Shown: piece by piece, positions 12,279-20,822 of the stretch | How the letters are laid out: each line of letters opens with the position of its first letter | How positions within the stretch are numbered: position 1 is the stretch's first letter | IMG/VR virus record: IMGVR_UViG_3300021134_000017 | Location: 1-32,532 of that record | DNA length: 32,532 nucleotides | Source: a virus | Reading direction: 5' to 3' (one strand) | Made by a program: the position numbers and the translations under genes | The notes under the pieces: generated by a model | The model's input: the letters and a program-made list of their open reading frames with translations, nothing else | What the model was told of the DNA's origin: nothing | The model's database searches: none

Positions 12279-13997
12279 ATGAGTGGTGGTGTTGACTTTT
12301 CACCTCCGTCCTATAGGGCGGCGTCATCAGACCTAACCATTTCTATTTCACCTCTTGGTCTTGTTGAACTTGCTGATGAAGAATTTGAAGTACACGGTCC
12401 ACGTCTAAACCGTTACTCACTTAACTGGGCAATGTATCTTGGACATCACTGGTCTTATCGCCGTGAAATTGGCGAATCACAGATGGTATATAACTACTAT
12501 CGTGCTTTTACAGATTTTATTACTAACTTCACATTTAGTCGTGGAGTTTCATTTAGAAGTCCTCAAGCTACTGAGGCAATTGTTCCAGACATCTTAAAGC
12601 GTGCTTGGGAAATTGATAACAATAAACATGGCGTTCTTTGGGAGATGGGCCAACAAGGCGGAGTATCTGGTGACTGCTTTGTTAAAGTCGCTTATGAAGA
12701 AGGCTTTGAAGATTCTGTTGGTCGTTTTCACCCAGGACGAGTTCGTATCCTTCCCCTGAACTCATCTTTCTGTTTCCCAGAGTTTCACCCACACGACCGT
12801 TCACGTTTGATCCGTTTTAAGCTTAAGTACCGTTTCTGGGGAACATCTATTGAAGGTACTCGTCAGGTCTACACATATACTGAAATTCTTACTGATGACC
12901 GCATTGAGGAATACATTAATGACGAACTCATTGACTCTCGCCCTAATCCTGTTGGAGTCGTACCGATCATTCATATCCCGAATGTAATGGTATCTGGATC
13001 CCCATGGGGTCTGTCAGATTGTCACGATCTTATCGTTCTAAACCGTAACTATAATGAAGTGGCCACAGATATCGCTGATATCGTTAACTACCATGCGGCA
13101 CCAGTTACAGTTATTACCGGTGCTAAGGCATCATCTCTTGAGAAGGGCCCTAAGAAAGTATGGGGCGGACTTCCAAAGGAAGCACAAGTATTTAACCTAG
13201 AAGGCGGAGGAGCCGGTTTACAAGGCGCCCTTGAGTACCTAAAGGTTGTTAAGGCTGCTATGCACGAAATGGTTGGTGTTCCAGAGACAGCTCTAGGACA
13301 AGTACAGCCTATCTCTAATACCTCTGGTGTTGCCCTTGCTATTCAGTACCAGCCTCTGATGAATCGCTACCACCAGAAGATGGTGCAGTATAGCGAGGGT
13401 ATTCGCCGTATCAACGAATTAGTGCTTCTAACCCTTGCTTTTAAGGAGCCAGAGGCATTTATCTATAATCCAGATGTTAATGGACCTATCAAGGATCAAC
13501 AGCTTCCAGTACTAAATCTAGAAGATCCACTTACCTATGAATCTGTTGTTCACTTCCCACCTCCACTACCTCTAGATAAACTCATTACTTTGCAGGAAAT
13601 CCAAGCCAAGATGCAGATGAATCTTGAAAGCCGTGAGGGTGCTCTACGCCAGCTTGGCGAAGAGTTCCCAGATGAAAAGCTTGAGGAAATTCGTGCAGAG
13701 CTTATTGCTGATGCTAAGGCTGATGGTGCCCTAAACCTCATAAAGCAGCAGATCCAGTCAGCAATTACGTCATTAACTGGTATGATGCCTGATGGAAGTC
13801 TTCCTCCTGGAGCTGCTCCAGCAGATGGAATGGGCCCTGGTCCTCTAGGACAACCTGGAGTCATCACACCATTTGAAGAACAGACATTAGCCCAGATGCA
13901 AGCAGAGCTTGTAACTAAGGCTTATGGAACAAAACTTCCTGGACGAGGAATATCTAACGATCAAACAGATACTCCTAACTCAGAGGAAAATAAGTAA
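12279..13997 (+). CDS. portal protein (SPP1 gp6-like)
   Basis: A 572-residue protein. The region about 40-450 carries the portal core, including the NYYRAFTDFITNF helix, an LNRNYNEVATDIADIVNYHAAPV segment and the VPETALGQ...SGVALAIQYQPLM stem/clip region, which are typical of the SPP1 gp6-type family. It should form the dodecameric ring at the head vertex that TerL docks on. The C-terminal 100 residues are Pro/Gly-rich (PDGSLPPGAAPADGMGPG) and probably disordered. The ATG at 12279 has no strong ribosome-binding site, but a six-codon frame (12262-12282) ends in a TGA that overlaps it, so reinitiation is possible. Confidence 0.93.
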   Translation: MSGGVDFSPPSYRAASSDLTISISPLGLVELADEEFEVHGPRLNRYSLNWAMYLGHHWSYRREIGESQMVYNYYRAFTDFITNFTFSRGVSFRSPQATEAIVPDILKRAWEIDNNKHGVLWEMGQQGGVSGDCFVKVAYEEGFEDSVGRFHPGRVRILPLNSSFCFPEFHPHDRSRLIRFKLKYRFWGTSIEGTRQVYTYTEILTDDRIEEYINDELIDSRPNPVGVVPIIHIPNVMVSGSPWGLSDCHDLIVLNRNYNEVATDIADIVNYHAAPVTVITGAKASSLEKGPKKVWGGLPKEAQVFNLEGGGAGLQGALEYLKVVKAAMHEMVGVPETALGQVQPISNTSGVALAIQYQPLMNRYHQKMVQYSEGIRRINELVLLTLAFKEPEAFIYNPDVNGPIKDQQLPVLNLEDPLTYESVVHFPPPLPLDKLITLQEIQAKMQMNLESREGALRQLGEEFPDEKLEEIRAELIADAKADGALNLIKQQIQSAITSLTGMMPDGSLPPGAAPADGMGPGPLGQPGVITPFEEQTLAQMQAELVTKAYGTKLPGRGISNDQTDTPNSEENK

Positions 13998-14007
13998 TTT
14001 AGGCTGA

Positions 14008-14025
14008 CAAACTAGTGATAGTTTG
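14008..14025 (+). promoter_or_regulatory. hairpin between portal and scaffold genes
   Basis: CAAACTA and TAGTTTG form a perfect 7-bp stem around GTGA in the 111-base gap after the portal. No T-run follows, so it is not a classical terminator; it may be an mRNA-processing or stability element. The rest of the gap holds no gene. Confidence 0.45.
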
Positions 14026-14108
14026 CGAGTCTATATACCACTAAACAAAACCCGCAGGTCATCGTGGCACTCATTCGGACAACGACCTCTCAAACCTAAG
14101 GAATAAGC

Positions 14109-14882
14109 ATGTCAGAAAACTCAACAGCAGTAGACAGTGCAGTGGCTCAAGATGCATTTGCATCTGAAGTAAACCATACCGCACCTGTAGCCCAGCAGGC
14201 AGTGGCTGAAGATCAGTTCACTCAAGTTAAGGGATATACAGAGCAAGACTTGCAGCGTGTACGTGAGCAAGAAAAATCAAAACTTTATCCACAAATTGAT
14301 TCACTTAAGGAAGAACTTAATCTTCTTAAGAAGGATCGTGAAGAACGTCTAGCAGAGGCTCGTGCAGCTCAAGAAGCCGCAGCAGAAGCAGAGCGTAAAA
14401 AGCTCGAAGCTGACATGGATGTCCGTACTCTCCTTGAGACAAAGGAAAAAGAGTGGGCTTCTAAGATCGAATCTGAGCGCCTAGAACGTGAACGTGCATT
14501 TGCTCTCCTAGAGCGTGAACGTGAGTATGCTGAACTAACACAGTATCTCAATCGCCGCATTAGCGAAGAGCAGGAAAACATTGCACCAGAACTCATTGAT
14601 ATGGTTACTGGAAACAATGTTGAAGAGATCGAACAGAGTATTACAAAGCTTAAGGATAAAACCTCAAAGCTTCTGGAATCGGCGCAGCAAGCCATTCAGG
14701 CTCAGCGTCGTGATATGACCGGTACAAGGACAACCTTGCCACCAACCTTGGAAAACAATTCGGACCAACAATCGTACACACCGGAGCAGATTGCTTCTAT
14801 GTCGGTAGCTGACTACGCAAAAAACCGATCACGTCTGTTGGGAACAGCAGCAAATGATCGCAACAAGGGAATCTTCGGGTAA
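14109..14882 (+). CDS. capsid scaffolding protein
   Basis: A 257-residue protein, almost entirely helical and charged. Residues 1-44 are Ala/Gln-rich; residues 45-205 form a long coiled coil (EQEKSKLYPQIDSLKEELNLL; RLERERAFALLERER); the C-terminal 50 residues have a Tyr-Thr-Pro-Glu-Gln stretch and a basic end (NRSRLLGTAANDRNKGIFG) suited to contact the capsid protein. Its place directly between portal and major capsid genes and its composition are those of phage scaffolds (DUF4355-like in outline). It should direct prohead assembly and be removed afterwards; whether the 1606 Ntn hydrolase takes part is untested. Confidence 0.85.
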   Translation: MSENSTAVDSAVAQDAFASEVNHTAPVAQQAVAEDQFTQVKGYTEQDLQRVREQEKSKLYPQIDSLKEELNLLKKDREERLAEARAAQEAAAEAERKKLEADMDVRTLLETKEKEWASKIESERLERERAFALLEREREYAELTQYLNRRISEEQENIAPELIDMVTGNNVEEIEQSITKLKDKTSKLLESAQQAIQAQRRDMTGTRTTLPPTLENNSDQQSYTPEQIASMSVADYAKNRSRLLGTAANDRNKGIFG

Positions 14883-14892
14883 GTAATTACCC
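14877..14892 (+). promoter_or_regulatory. hairpin at the scaffold stop codon
   Basis: GGGTAA-GTAA-TTACCC is a perfect 6-bp dyad that includes the scaffold stop codon and is followed by TCGTTTTA. It could partly terminate or mark an RNA-processing site that sets scaffold to capsid ratios (inference). Confidence 0.4.
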
Positions 14893-14937
14893 TCGTTTTA
14901 CTAACCTAACCATATATGAACAAGGAGTAACACCGAC

Positions 14938-16014
14938 ATGGCATCAGCCGTAACAGGTACCGGCAATCTCGCCGCAGCACCTACAGCGTATTCTGGCGCA
15001 AACAGCCAGCTTACACAAGCAATTCAGACCATCTGGTCTAAAGAAATTCTTTTCCAATCAATGCCAATACTTCGCTTCGAACAGTTCGCTGTTAAGAAGA
15101 CTGAACTTGGCGTCGCACCTGGTCTCCAGATCAACTTCATGCGTTACAACAACCTCGGATTCGCTTCAACTCTTACTGAAGGTGTCCGTATGTCAACAAA
15201 CGCATTGACAGCACAACAGTTCTCAATCACTGTTGCTGAGCAAGGTTACGCAATCGCAGTATCCGAGCTTCTTCTTAACGCATCATTTGATGACGTTATG
15301 GCATCAGCTTCACGTCTTCTTGGACGTAACATGGCTCTCTACCTTGATGGCCAGGCTCGTGACACACTCATGGCTGCTTCTTCAGTCATCTACGGTGAAG
15401 ATCGTTCAAACCTCTCAGCAGTTAACAACTGGTATGCATACGGAACAGAAGCTACTTCACGTGCTTCTATGACCGGTGCTTCATACCTCTCAACACGTAC
15501 CGTTAAGGACGCTGTCGAGACCTTGGCAACCAAGAACATTCCAAGGCTTGGCGAGACCTACGTTGCATTCGTACACCCTCACCAATCACGTCGTCTTCGT
15601 GACCTCCCAGAGTTCATTGAAGTCACAAAGTACGCTGCTCCAGGTAACTTCATGCTTGGTGAAATTGGTCGCCTCTATGACACAGTCTTCATCGAGACAA
15701 CTCAGATCTCAAAGGTCACAAACGGTGCTGGTACAAACTACACCACAGATACAGCAGTGGCTCCAGGATCAATCTCTTACCCAACAGGTGGAGGTTACAC
15801 AACTCCAGTAACAGCTACAGGTAACGGTTCAAACGATCGCTACTCAGCTATCTTCATTGGAGACAATGCATTCGGTCACGCTATCTCACTTCCAGTTGAG
15901 CTTCGTGACGGCGGTATTCTTGACTTCGGTCGTGAGCACGCTCTTGCATGGTATGCTATCTACGGTCTTGGTCTTATCACTGACCAGTCTGTTGTTATCG
16001 CAGAAACCAACTAA
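14938..16014 (+). CDS. major capsid protein (N4-gp56 family)
   Basis: A 358-residue protein with an HK97-type fold in the N4-gp56 family. Residues 78-110 (STLTEGVRMSTNALTAQQFS and EQGYAIAVSELL) form the characteristic E-loop/spine area. FVHPHQSRRLRDLPEF (211-226) and GEIGRLYDTVFIETT (241-255) are strong family signatures. It builds the icosahedral shell. Residues 262-300 (Gly/Thr/Asn-rich) look like an added surface loop. AAGGAG upstream, the strongly biased C-ending codons and a terminator just downstream fit the most highly expressed gene of the window. Confidence 0.95.
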   Translation: MASAVTGTGNLAAAPTAYSGANSQLTQAIQTIWSKEILFQSMPILRFEQFAVKKTELGVAPGLQINFMRYNNLGFASTLTEGVRMSTNALTAQQFSITVAEQGYAIAVSELLLNASFDDVMASASRLLGRNMALYLDGQARDTLMAASSVIYGEDRSNLSAVNNWYAYGTEATSRASMTGASYLSTRTVKDAVETLATKNIPRLGETYVAFVHPHQSRRLRDLPEFIEVTKYAAPGNFMLGEIGRLYDTVFIETTQISKVTNGAGTNYTTDTAVAPGSISYPTGGGYTTPVTATGNGSNDRYSAIFIGDNAFGHAISLPVELRDGGILDFGREHALAWYAIYGLGLITDQSVVIAETN

Positions 16015-16026
16015 TTTAGCTTAAAG

Positions 16027-16060
16027 GGCGGGGAGACCTTGAAGCCTCCCCGCCTTATCT
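16027..16060 (+). terminator. terminator after the capsid gene
   Basis: GGCGGGGAG (16027-16035) pairs with CTCCCCGCC (16046-16054) around a 10-base loop. TTATCT follows, a weak T-run, so partial read-through into 16092 is plausible. Confidence 0.8.
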
Positions 16061-16091
16061 AATCAAACAATCTAACAGGAGAATATATATC

Positions 16092-16460
16092 GTGGCAAAA
16101 GCAAAAGTTACAGATGTTACAGGACGTCAGCGTGAAGCCCTCATTGCAGCAAATGCAGAGGCACTAGCAGAGCGAGCTAATGAGATTTCATTGGCCACAC
16201 AAACTAAGGCTCATAAAGATGAGACTGAGATTGTGGATCTAACCCAAAACCCAGAATCACCAACCGTACTAGACGAGGTTGAAAGCGTAGGCGTAAGCCT
16301 TGCTGAGGATCAAGTTGTTATCCGAGTGGCAGAAAACCTTGAGATGGTAACCATTGGTGCTGGTAATAACTATTCTTTCGTAGCAGGTAAAAAGTACAAG
16401 GTTCCAAAGCATGTAGCAGCACACCTTCAGGAAAAGGGTTACTTGTACGACCGTATGTAA
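16092..16460 (+). CDS. small head-region protein (122 aa)
   Basis: A 122-residue protein starting at GTG 16092, with AGGAGA about ten bases upstream. The N-terminal 60 residues are helical and charged (RQREALIAANAEALAERANEISLATQTK). The C-terminal 50 are beta-like and end FVAGKKYKVPKHVAAHLQEKGYLYDRM, a pattern I have seen in short actinophage proteins just after the capsid gene. Bounded by two terminators, it is its own transcription unit. A head-completion or structural role is an inference from position. Confidence 0.65.
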   Translation: MAKAKVTDVTGRQREALIAANAEALAERANEISLATQTKAHKDETEIVDLTQNPESPTVLDEVESVGVSLAEDQVVIRVAENLEMVTIGAGNNYSFVAGKKYKVPKHVAAHLQEKGYLYDRM

Positions 16461-16477
16461 GCTGCACCCCCTAGATC

Positions 16478-16522
16478 GCTCTCATAGACAACCGCCCTCC
16501 TGTCTATGAGAGCCCTTTTTTT
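16478..16522 (+). terminator. strong rho-independent terminator
   Basis: GCTCTCATAGACA (16478-16490) pairs perfectly with TGTCTATGAGAGC (16501-16513), a 13-bp stem with a 10-base loop, followed by CC and seven T. It separates the head genes from the tail genes. Confidence 0.96.
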
Positions 16523-16579
16523 AGCAAGACTAATTGCACGTTTTGTTGGATGATTTACCTACTATCTTATGGAGGATCA

Positions 16580-17923
16580 GTGGCAGATTTAAATTCACTT
16601 TCGAGCCGTTTACGCTCCGAGATAGGTGACACCCCCAGGTCGTTTATTGATACCTTTACCGGTGATGGTACAACCACCCGCTATCAGCTCTCTCAAGCTC
16701 CAGTTCAAGGAGCCACACTTACTGTAACAGTAGCCGAACCGTCAACAACTTGGCCTGTAACCGGAGCCATTGCAGCGGCTGGAATCATAACTTATAACTC
16801 AAAGAATGAATTTGTTCCTGGTCAGGTAGTAACTATTTCAGGATTGCCATCATCTCCATTTAATCTAACAGGCATAGTAGCTTCCACAACACCTACAGCG
16901 TTTACAATTGCTAGCTCTGTTACCGGAACCACCATAACAAATTCCTCTACAGGAACCGCTACAGGCTTTCCAGCAACCACAGACATTTCTGCCCAAGTCA
17001 TCATTGAAGAGGGTGTAGGTGTTTTAACTATCCCTACCCTAAACACCCCACTTAACGGATCGGTTATTACCGTATCTGGTCAAGCTTATCGTTACTTTAC
17101 AGATTCTGAAATTGCCTACTATCTCAATACAGCTTTTGCTCAACATACAAAGGGTGAAACAACAAGTTTGGGCAGTCGTATTACCCAGCTAGCATTTCTT
17201 CCCCCGGTTGAGGAATACCCACTAGTTCTTCTAGCATCAACTCTTGCCCTATACACTTTGGCTAACGATGCAGCTTTTGACATTGACATTATCTCCCCAG
17301 ATGGCGTCTCTATACCTCGTACTGAGCGTTATCGCCAACTTATGGAGATGGTGCAGACTCGTAAAGATCAGTATCGTGAGCTATGTACAATGCTTGGTAT
17401 TGGTCTATACCGTATTGAGGTATTTAGCCTACGCCGCATCAGCCGTCTTACAAATCGTTATATTCCTATCTACAAGCCTCAAGAAGTTGATGACTGGTCT
17501 CTTCCACAACGTGTCATGCTTCGTATGCCTACCTATGGGGACGAAACTCCAGAGAGCCCAATTCTTGTACAAGATTTGGAAATGTACTCGGGAGACGATT
17601 TCTCACAAGAATTTGGCTTCAGCTTTGACCTTACCAATTACACTGCACAATCAGAGATTGTTCTATACCAGAACAGCGAATTCTCTCAAGTTGGTCCAGT
17701 TGTTCTTGGCACCTTTGGTGTCAGCAAAGTTACACCTCTTGGCGGGGTTTACCCAACCTTGATTGCCCTTACCTTGCCAGGCAGTGTTACACAAACGCTA
17801 CCTAAGGTTTCTTACTATGATCTAGTACTTACAGACGGGGCAGGTAAGAAAAAGACCTACTTTGGCGGCAAGGTCTATACCTTCCCATCCGTAACCAATT
17901 CCTATAATCGTGGGGTCGTATAA
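16580..17923 (+). CDS. connector/baseplate-like adaptor with inserted FCCH-like module
   Basis: A 447-residue protein from the GTG at 16580, which follows GGAGG by four bases; an ATG at 16550 lacks a site. Residues 1-57 (LNSLSSRLRSEIGD; TRYQLSQAPVQGATLTVTV) and 134-200 (GVGVLTIPTLNTPLNG; YFTDSEIAYYLNTAF) together look like one head-tail connector domain, interrupted by a roughly 75-residue FCCH-like module. Residues 200-320 are helical. The last 110 residues (EMYSGDDFSQEFGFSFDLTNY) resemble a BppU-type Ig domain of baseplate upper proteins. It may join head to tail or fibres. The family name is uncertain. Confidence 0.62.
   Translation: MADLNSLSSRLRSEIGDTPRSFIDTFTGDGTTTRYQLSQAPVQGATLTVTVAEPSTTWPVTGAIAAAGIITYNSKNEFVPGQVVTISGLPSSPFNLTGIVASTTPTAFTIASSVTGTTITNSSTGTATGFPATTDISAQVIIEEGVGVLTIPTLNTPLNGSVITVSGQAYRYFTDSEIAYYLNTAFAQHTKGETTSLGSRITQLAFLPPVEEYPLVLLASTLALYTLANDAAFDIDIISPDGVSIPRTERYRQLMEMVQTRKDQYRELCTMLGIGLYRIEVFSLRRISRLTNRYIPIYKPQEVDDWSLPQRVMLRMPTYGDETPESPILVQDLEMYSGDDFSQEFGFSFDLTNYTAQSEIVLYQNSEFSQVGPVVLGTFGVSKVTPLGGVYPTLIALTLPGSVTQTLPKVSYYDLVLTDGAGKKKTYFGGKVYTFPSVTNSYNRGVV
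16751..16978 (+). repeat. FCCH-like module, copy 3 of 7, inside the connector-like domain
   Basis: This covers residues 58-133 of the 16580 protein. The order is GIITYNS, F..GQVVTISGL, PFNLTGIVAS, FTIASS. GQVVTI.GL and FNLT are shared with the copy at 24088-24309. It lies between two halves of an otherwise continuous domain. Confidence 0.68.
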
Positions 17924-18273
17924 TGCCTACAGTATGGACACCGTCCGGTACATCAGCCCAGCAAACAATCCTTTATGCCTGCAGTGGCACCAGCACCTGC
18001 ACATGCGGCCAAAACGATGCGGTAACCATCGTAGAGCCTGCCCCAATCACACTAACCAACCAGACCCTTCAAATCCCGGCAGTAGCCTTTGCCTACACTC
18101 AGCAGACAGCTTCCTCAACTTGGACAATTAAACACGATTTAAACTTTTATCCGAACGTAACTGTTGTAGACTCAGCAGGAACGATATGTGAAGGTGAGAT
18201 CAGCTACGTGGACCTGAACAACATCACCCTCACATTTCAATCAGCATTTAGCGGCAACGCTTACCTGTCATAA
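17923..18273 (+). CDS. small tail-fibre-type protein (116 aa)
   Basis: A 116-residue protein. Residues 1-55 are Thr/Cys-rich with a CSGTSTCTCG cluster. Residues 56-116 (QQTASSTWTIKHDLNFYPNVTVVDSAGTICEGEISYVDLNNITLTF) are a beta-sandwich seen widely in phage tails, with the WxIxHxLN-YPxVTVxD pattern. The C-terminus of the next gene carries a diverged copy of the same domain. Its ATG overlaps the previous stop (TAATG). It is probably a fibre tip or attachment protein (inference). Confidence 0.7.
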   Translation: MPTVWTPSGTSAQQTILYACSGTSTCTCGQNDAVTIVEPAPITLTNQTLQIPAVAFAYTQQTASSTWTIKHDLNFYPNVTVVDSAGTICEGEISYVDLNNITLTFQSAFSGNAYLS

Positions 18274-18287
18274 GGAGACCCCAGTAA

Positions 18288-19868
18288 ATGTCACGTTTAT
18301 TCCTAACGCCTATAAACTTAAACAAGAACGAGCTTCAGAATGCCTCCATTCAGAACCTCGCTACGGCGCCGTCCTCTCCTGTCACAGGTCAAATCTACTT
18401 TGATACTGTCTATAACCAACTTAAGGTATACGAAGGAACTGGTTGGGCACCAGTTGGTGGAGTTGCTTACGGAGCAGGAGCTCCCGGCTCAGCCCCTCTC
18501 TCTACAGGTTCTCTATACTTAGATACAACTAACAATCTTCTTTATGTCTCTAACGGAACAGCAACTACAGCTAACTGGGTAACAGTTGAGCCTCGTGGAG
18601 CTACTGGAGACATCTCACTTCTTGGTCTTGCTAACGCTGCAGGTACTTCTCTCAAGGTAGCTAACGCAGATCACGTTCACCGCCACATTGATGCGGATCA
18701 CTCTGGCATTCACCTCAATGCTCTTGCTACCGCAACAGGTAACTACTCACTTGGTGGATATAACCTAACCAATCTTGCTGACCCAGTTAACCCTCAAGAT
18801 GCTGCAACTAAGCACTATGTTGACGCAACTGCTCAAGGTCTTGATGTACTTTCTTCTGTTGAGTATGCAATTCGCACAACTCTTCCAGGTACATATGCTG
18901 CTGGCACAACAGGTGCTGATGGTGGAACAGGTGTTGGCGCAACAATTACATTTACTGCTTCTGGCCGTATTACCATTGATACTGGTCCAGACCCACTTCA
19001 AACAGCTGACCGTATTCTTGTCATGGGCGGTACAACAAACTACGGTGGAACATCATCTATTGCTAACGGTCTTTATGTTGTTACAAATAATGGTGCTAGC
19101 GGAAACGTTGTCCTTACTCGTTCTACAGATTACGATAACCATATTGCTGGTCAAGTTATCGCAGGTACATTTGTATTCGTAGCTTCTGGAACAACCTATG
19201 GAAATACCGGTTGGGTACAGACTCTACAAGGAAGCCTAAACTCTAACCCAGCTGATGGAATTATCCTTGGCACAGATCCAATATCATTTACACAGTTCTC
19301 AGGTGCTGGAACCTACACAGCCTCTAATGGTGTAACCCTAACTGGAACCAACTTTACCTTCACACCGCTTTCAACTGGTGGTTTGGCAACCGGTGTATCT
19401 GGTGGATACGTACTTCTTCCTTCTACATCTGGTTTGAAGACAGACTCTAATGGTCTTGCTCTTAACCCAACCAGCACAGGTGGTTTGACAACTAATTCTT
19501 CTGGTTCCTTAATTCTTCTTAATACCACCTCAGGTTTAAATACTACAAGCAGTGGCTTAGCTGTAACACCTGGTCTTGGTATCACAATTTCTGGTCAAGG
19601 TGCTGCAGGCGCTGCCACTACTAACCAAGTTGCAATTAACACTGACGTAGTGGTACGTAAGTATGCAACCACTATCGGTGACGGAACCTCGACATCTATC
19701 ACAGTTACTCACGGTTTAAACACTCGTGATGTTACTACTGTGATCTTTGATGCCTCAACATACGCCGAAGTTGGTTGCGATATCACACATACAACGGTTA
19801 ACACCGTAACATTTGCATTCTCAGTAGCGCCTTCTTCTAATGCCTACAGAGTAGTGATCCACGGATAA
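18288..19868 (+). CDS. tail fibre protein (526 aa)
   Basis: A 526-residue protein. Residues 1-57 hold an N-terminal attachment module (LTPINLNKNEL; GQIYFDTVYNQLKVYEGTGW) that is repeated around 73-100. Residues 127-180 contain HVHRHIDADHSGIHLNAL and NPQDAATKHYVDA, common fibre motifs. Residues 185-340 follow a widespread fibre domain (DRILVMGG...NGLYVV...GTFVFVASGTTYGNTGW). Residues 362-429 are four tandem units of about 17 residues. Residues 455-526 form a C-terminal beta-sandwich. It should extend from the tail and contact the host. It has AAGGAG upstream and ends by one-base overlap with the 19868 gene. Confidence 0.86.
   Translation: MSRLFLTPINLNKNELQNASIQNLATAPSSPVTGQIYFDTVYNQLKVYEGTGWAPVGGVAYGAGAPGSAPLSTGSLYLDTTNNLLYVSNGTATTANWVTVEPRGATGDISLLGLANAAGTSLKVANADHVHRHIDADHSGIHLNALATATGNYSLGGYNLTNLADPVNPQDAATKHYVDATAQGLDVLSSVEYAIRTTLPGTYAAGTTGADGGTGVGATITFTASGRITIDTGPDPLQTADRILVMGGTTNYGGTSSIANGLYVVTNNGASGNVVLTRSTDYDNHIAGQVIAGTFVFVASGTTYGNTGWVQTLQGSLNSNPADGIILGTDPISFTQFSGAGTYTASNGVTLTGTNFTFTPLSTGGLATGVSGGYVLLPSTSGLKTDSNGLALNPTSTGGLTTNSSGSLILLNTTSGLNTTSSGLAVTPGLGITISGQGAAGAATTNQVAINTDVVVRKYATTIGDGTSTSITVTHGLNTRDVTTVIFDASTYAEVGCDITHTTVNTVTFAFSVAPSSNAYRVVIHG
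19371..19574 (+). repeat. four imperfect tandem repeats in the fibre shaft
   Basis: Residues 362-429 read STGGLATGVSGGYVLLPS, TSGLKTDSNGLALNPT, STGGLTTNSSGSLILLNT, TSGLNTTSSGLAVTPG. The units alternate STGGL and TSGL starts, so the true period may be two units, as expected for a beta-helical or trimeric fibre shaft. Confidence 0.75.
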
Positions 19869-20074
19869 TGAGTAAGCAAAACCTTACGCCGATAAATATC
19901 CCGGCGTATGTTACTCAGCCTCTGACTCCTACTCCTAAGCAAGGAGATGCCTACTTTAATACGTCAGACCTTAATACCTATATCTATAACGGTACAGTTT
20001 GGATTGCGGTAGGAACAGGCTCTGGCGGAGGTAGTGGTACTGGAGAAAACGTAGCTTGGTGGTTAGGAATATAA
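19868..20074 (+). CDS. truncated fibre-like module (68 aa)
   Basis: A 68-residue protein that matches only the N-terminal attachment module of the 18288 fibre: LTPINIPAYV, then KQGDAYFNTSDLNTYIYNGTVWIAVG. It ends in a Gly/Ser-rich linker and ENVAWWLGI, with no shaft. It could be a short adaptor fibre or the remnant of a longer gene that lost its shaft and was replaced by the small proteins that follow. It overlaps the previous stop by one base and lies one base before the next ATG region. Confidence 0.72.
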   Translation: MSKQNLTPINIPAYVTQPLTPTPKQGDAYFNTSDLNTYIYNGTVWIAVGTGSGGGSGTGENVAWWLGI

Positions 20075-20075
20075 T

Positions 20076-20411
20076 ATGGCGGGTATAGCAAGACTAGCAG
20101 TAGTCAATGATGCTTCAGGAACTACAGTTGGAACTCCTGGGGGAATTTTGGCATGGACTGCCACAGCTAGCTATGTATTATCAGTGGTTGTAACAAACAA
20201 AGGCACAACTAACGGTACGTTCTATGTATGGGTTGCCCCTACAGGAACTACTAGTACTCCAGGATCTTGGGGGTGGATTGCCTACAATCTTCCACTAAGC
20301 ACAAGCAATACATATGAAACTTTCAGATTTGGCGTAAACAATACAGACATGGTCTATGTAGCAGGTTCGGCAGGAATGTCCTACTACATCCAGGGAATTA
20401 ACCAGAGCTAG
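20076..20411 (+). CDS. small beta-rich tail protein (111 aa)
   Basis: A 111-residue protein predicted to be a beta-sandwich: ATASYVLSVVVTNKGTTNGTFYVWVAP, then WIAYNLPLSTSNTYETFRFGVNNTDMVYVAGSAGMSYYIQG. The strand pattern, with a 'NKG...fYVWV' edge and a 'fRFgvn..D.vYV' core, resembles small tail proteins placed beside fibres. It starts one base after the previous gene's stop and is likely part of the same fibre complex. It ends in TAG, the only clear one among the main genes. Confidence 0.65.
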   Translation: MAGIARLAVVNDASGTTVGTPGGILAWTATASYVLSVVVTNKGTTNGTFYVWVAPTGTTSTPGSWGWIAYNLPLSTSNTYETFRFGVNNTDMVYVAGSAGMSYYIQGINQS

Positions 20412-20420
20412 GAGATATAG

Positions 20421-20822
20421 ATGCCAGGATATGCAACTACCGGCGCCACAATTGATGGCCAGGCTGGTACCGCCTTTGCTCGTAACGTTGGAACCTCAGA
20501 GGTAACAATCTTTACTGCTACGGTTAAAACCCGCCTCAACATCTGCACTGTAACCAACCAGATTAAGACTACCCTTCCTATCCGTATTTATATCAAGGAC
20601 GTTTCTGGTAATACCTATGATGTAGTTCGTAACCTTCGGGTTACCAATCAGATCATAGCATGGCACTATCTTGTACAGCCTAGCTCTCCGGTCTTTGGAA
20701 CCCTCTCGGAGGACAGCATGCCTACAGGCGTGGTCCTACAGGCTGGGCAGTCAATCTGTGCCATCTCCAACTATCCTAATGCTTTTGACGTAGTTATAGA
20801 CCTATCTACAGGAGTTCAATAA
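20421..20822 (+). CDS. small beta-rich tail protein (133 aa)
   Basis: A 133-residue beta-rich protein: TSEVTIFTATVKTRLNICTVTNQIKTTLPIRIYIKD, and a C-terminal PTGVVLQAGQSICAISNYPNAFDVVIDLS. The outline (interfacial strands, an LQAGQ...I turn) is close to that of the preceding protein, so the two may be distant paralogues that assemble together. AGGAG precedes the ATG at 20421. The stop overlaps the next start. The exact role is unknown. Confidence 0.65.
   Translation: MPGYATTGATIDGQAGTAFARNVGTSEVTIFTATVKTRLNICTVTNQIKTTLPIRIYIKDVSGNTYDVVRNLRVTNQIIAWHYLVQPSSPVFGTLSEDSMPTGVVLQAGQSICAISNYPNAFDVVIDLSTGVQ

Noticed and set aside
14008-14025. Intrinsic terminator after the portal
   Set aside because: The hairpin is not followed by a T-run, so I recorded it only as a hairpin.
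16550-16579. ATG start of the connector gene
   Set aside because: No ribosome-binding site; the GTG at 16580 has GGAGG four bases upstream.
18775-19182. Leu/Gln-rich open frame inside the fibre gene
   Set aside because: It is a frame shadow of the repetitive fibre sequence; low complexity and no ribosome-binding site. The same holds for the other long alternative frames within 21097-24831.
19371-19574. CRISPR-like array from regular repeats
   Set aside because: The repeats are imperfect, in frame, and encode a fibre shaft; there are no constant repeats with variable spacers and no cas genes.
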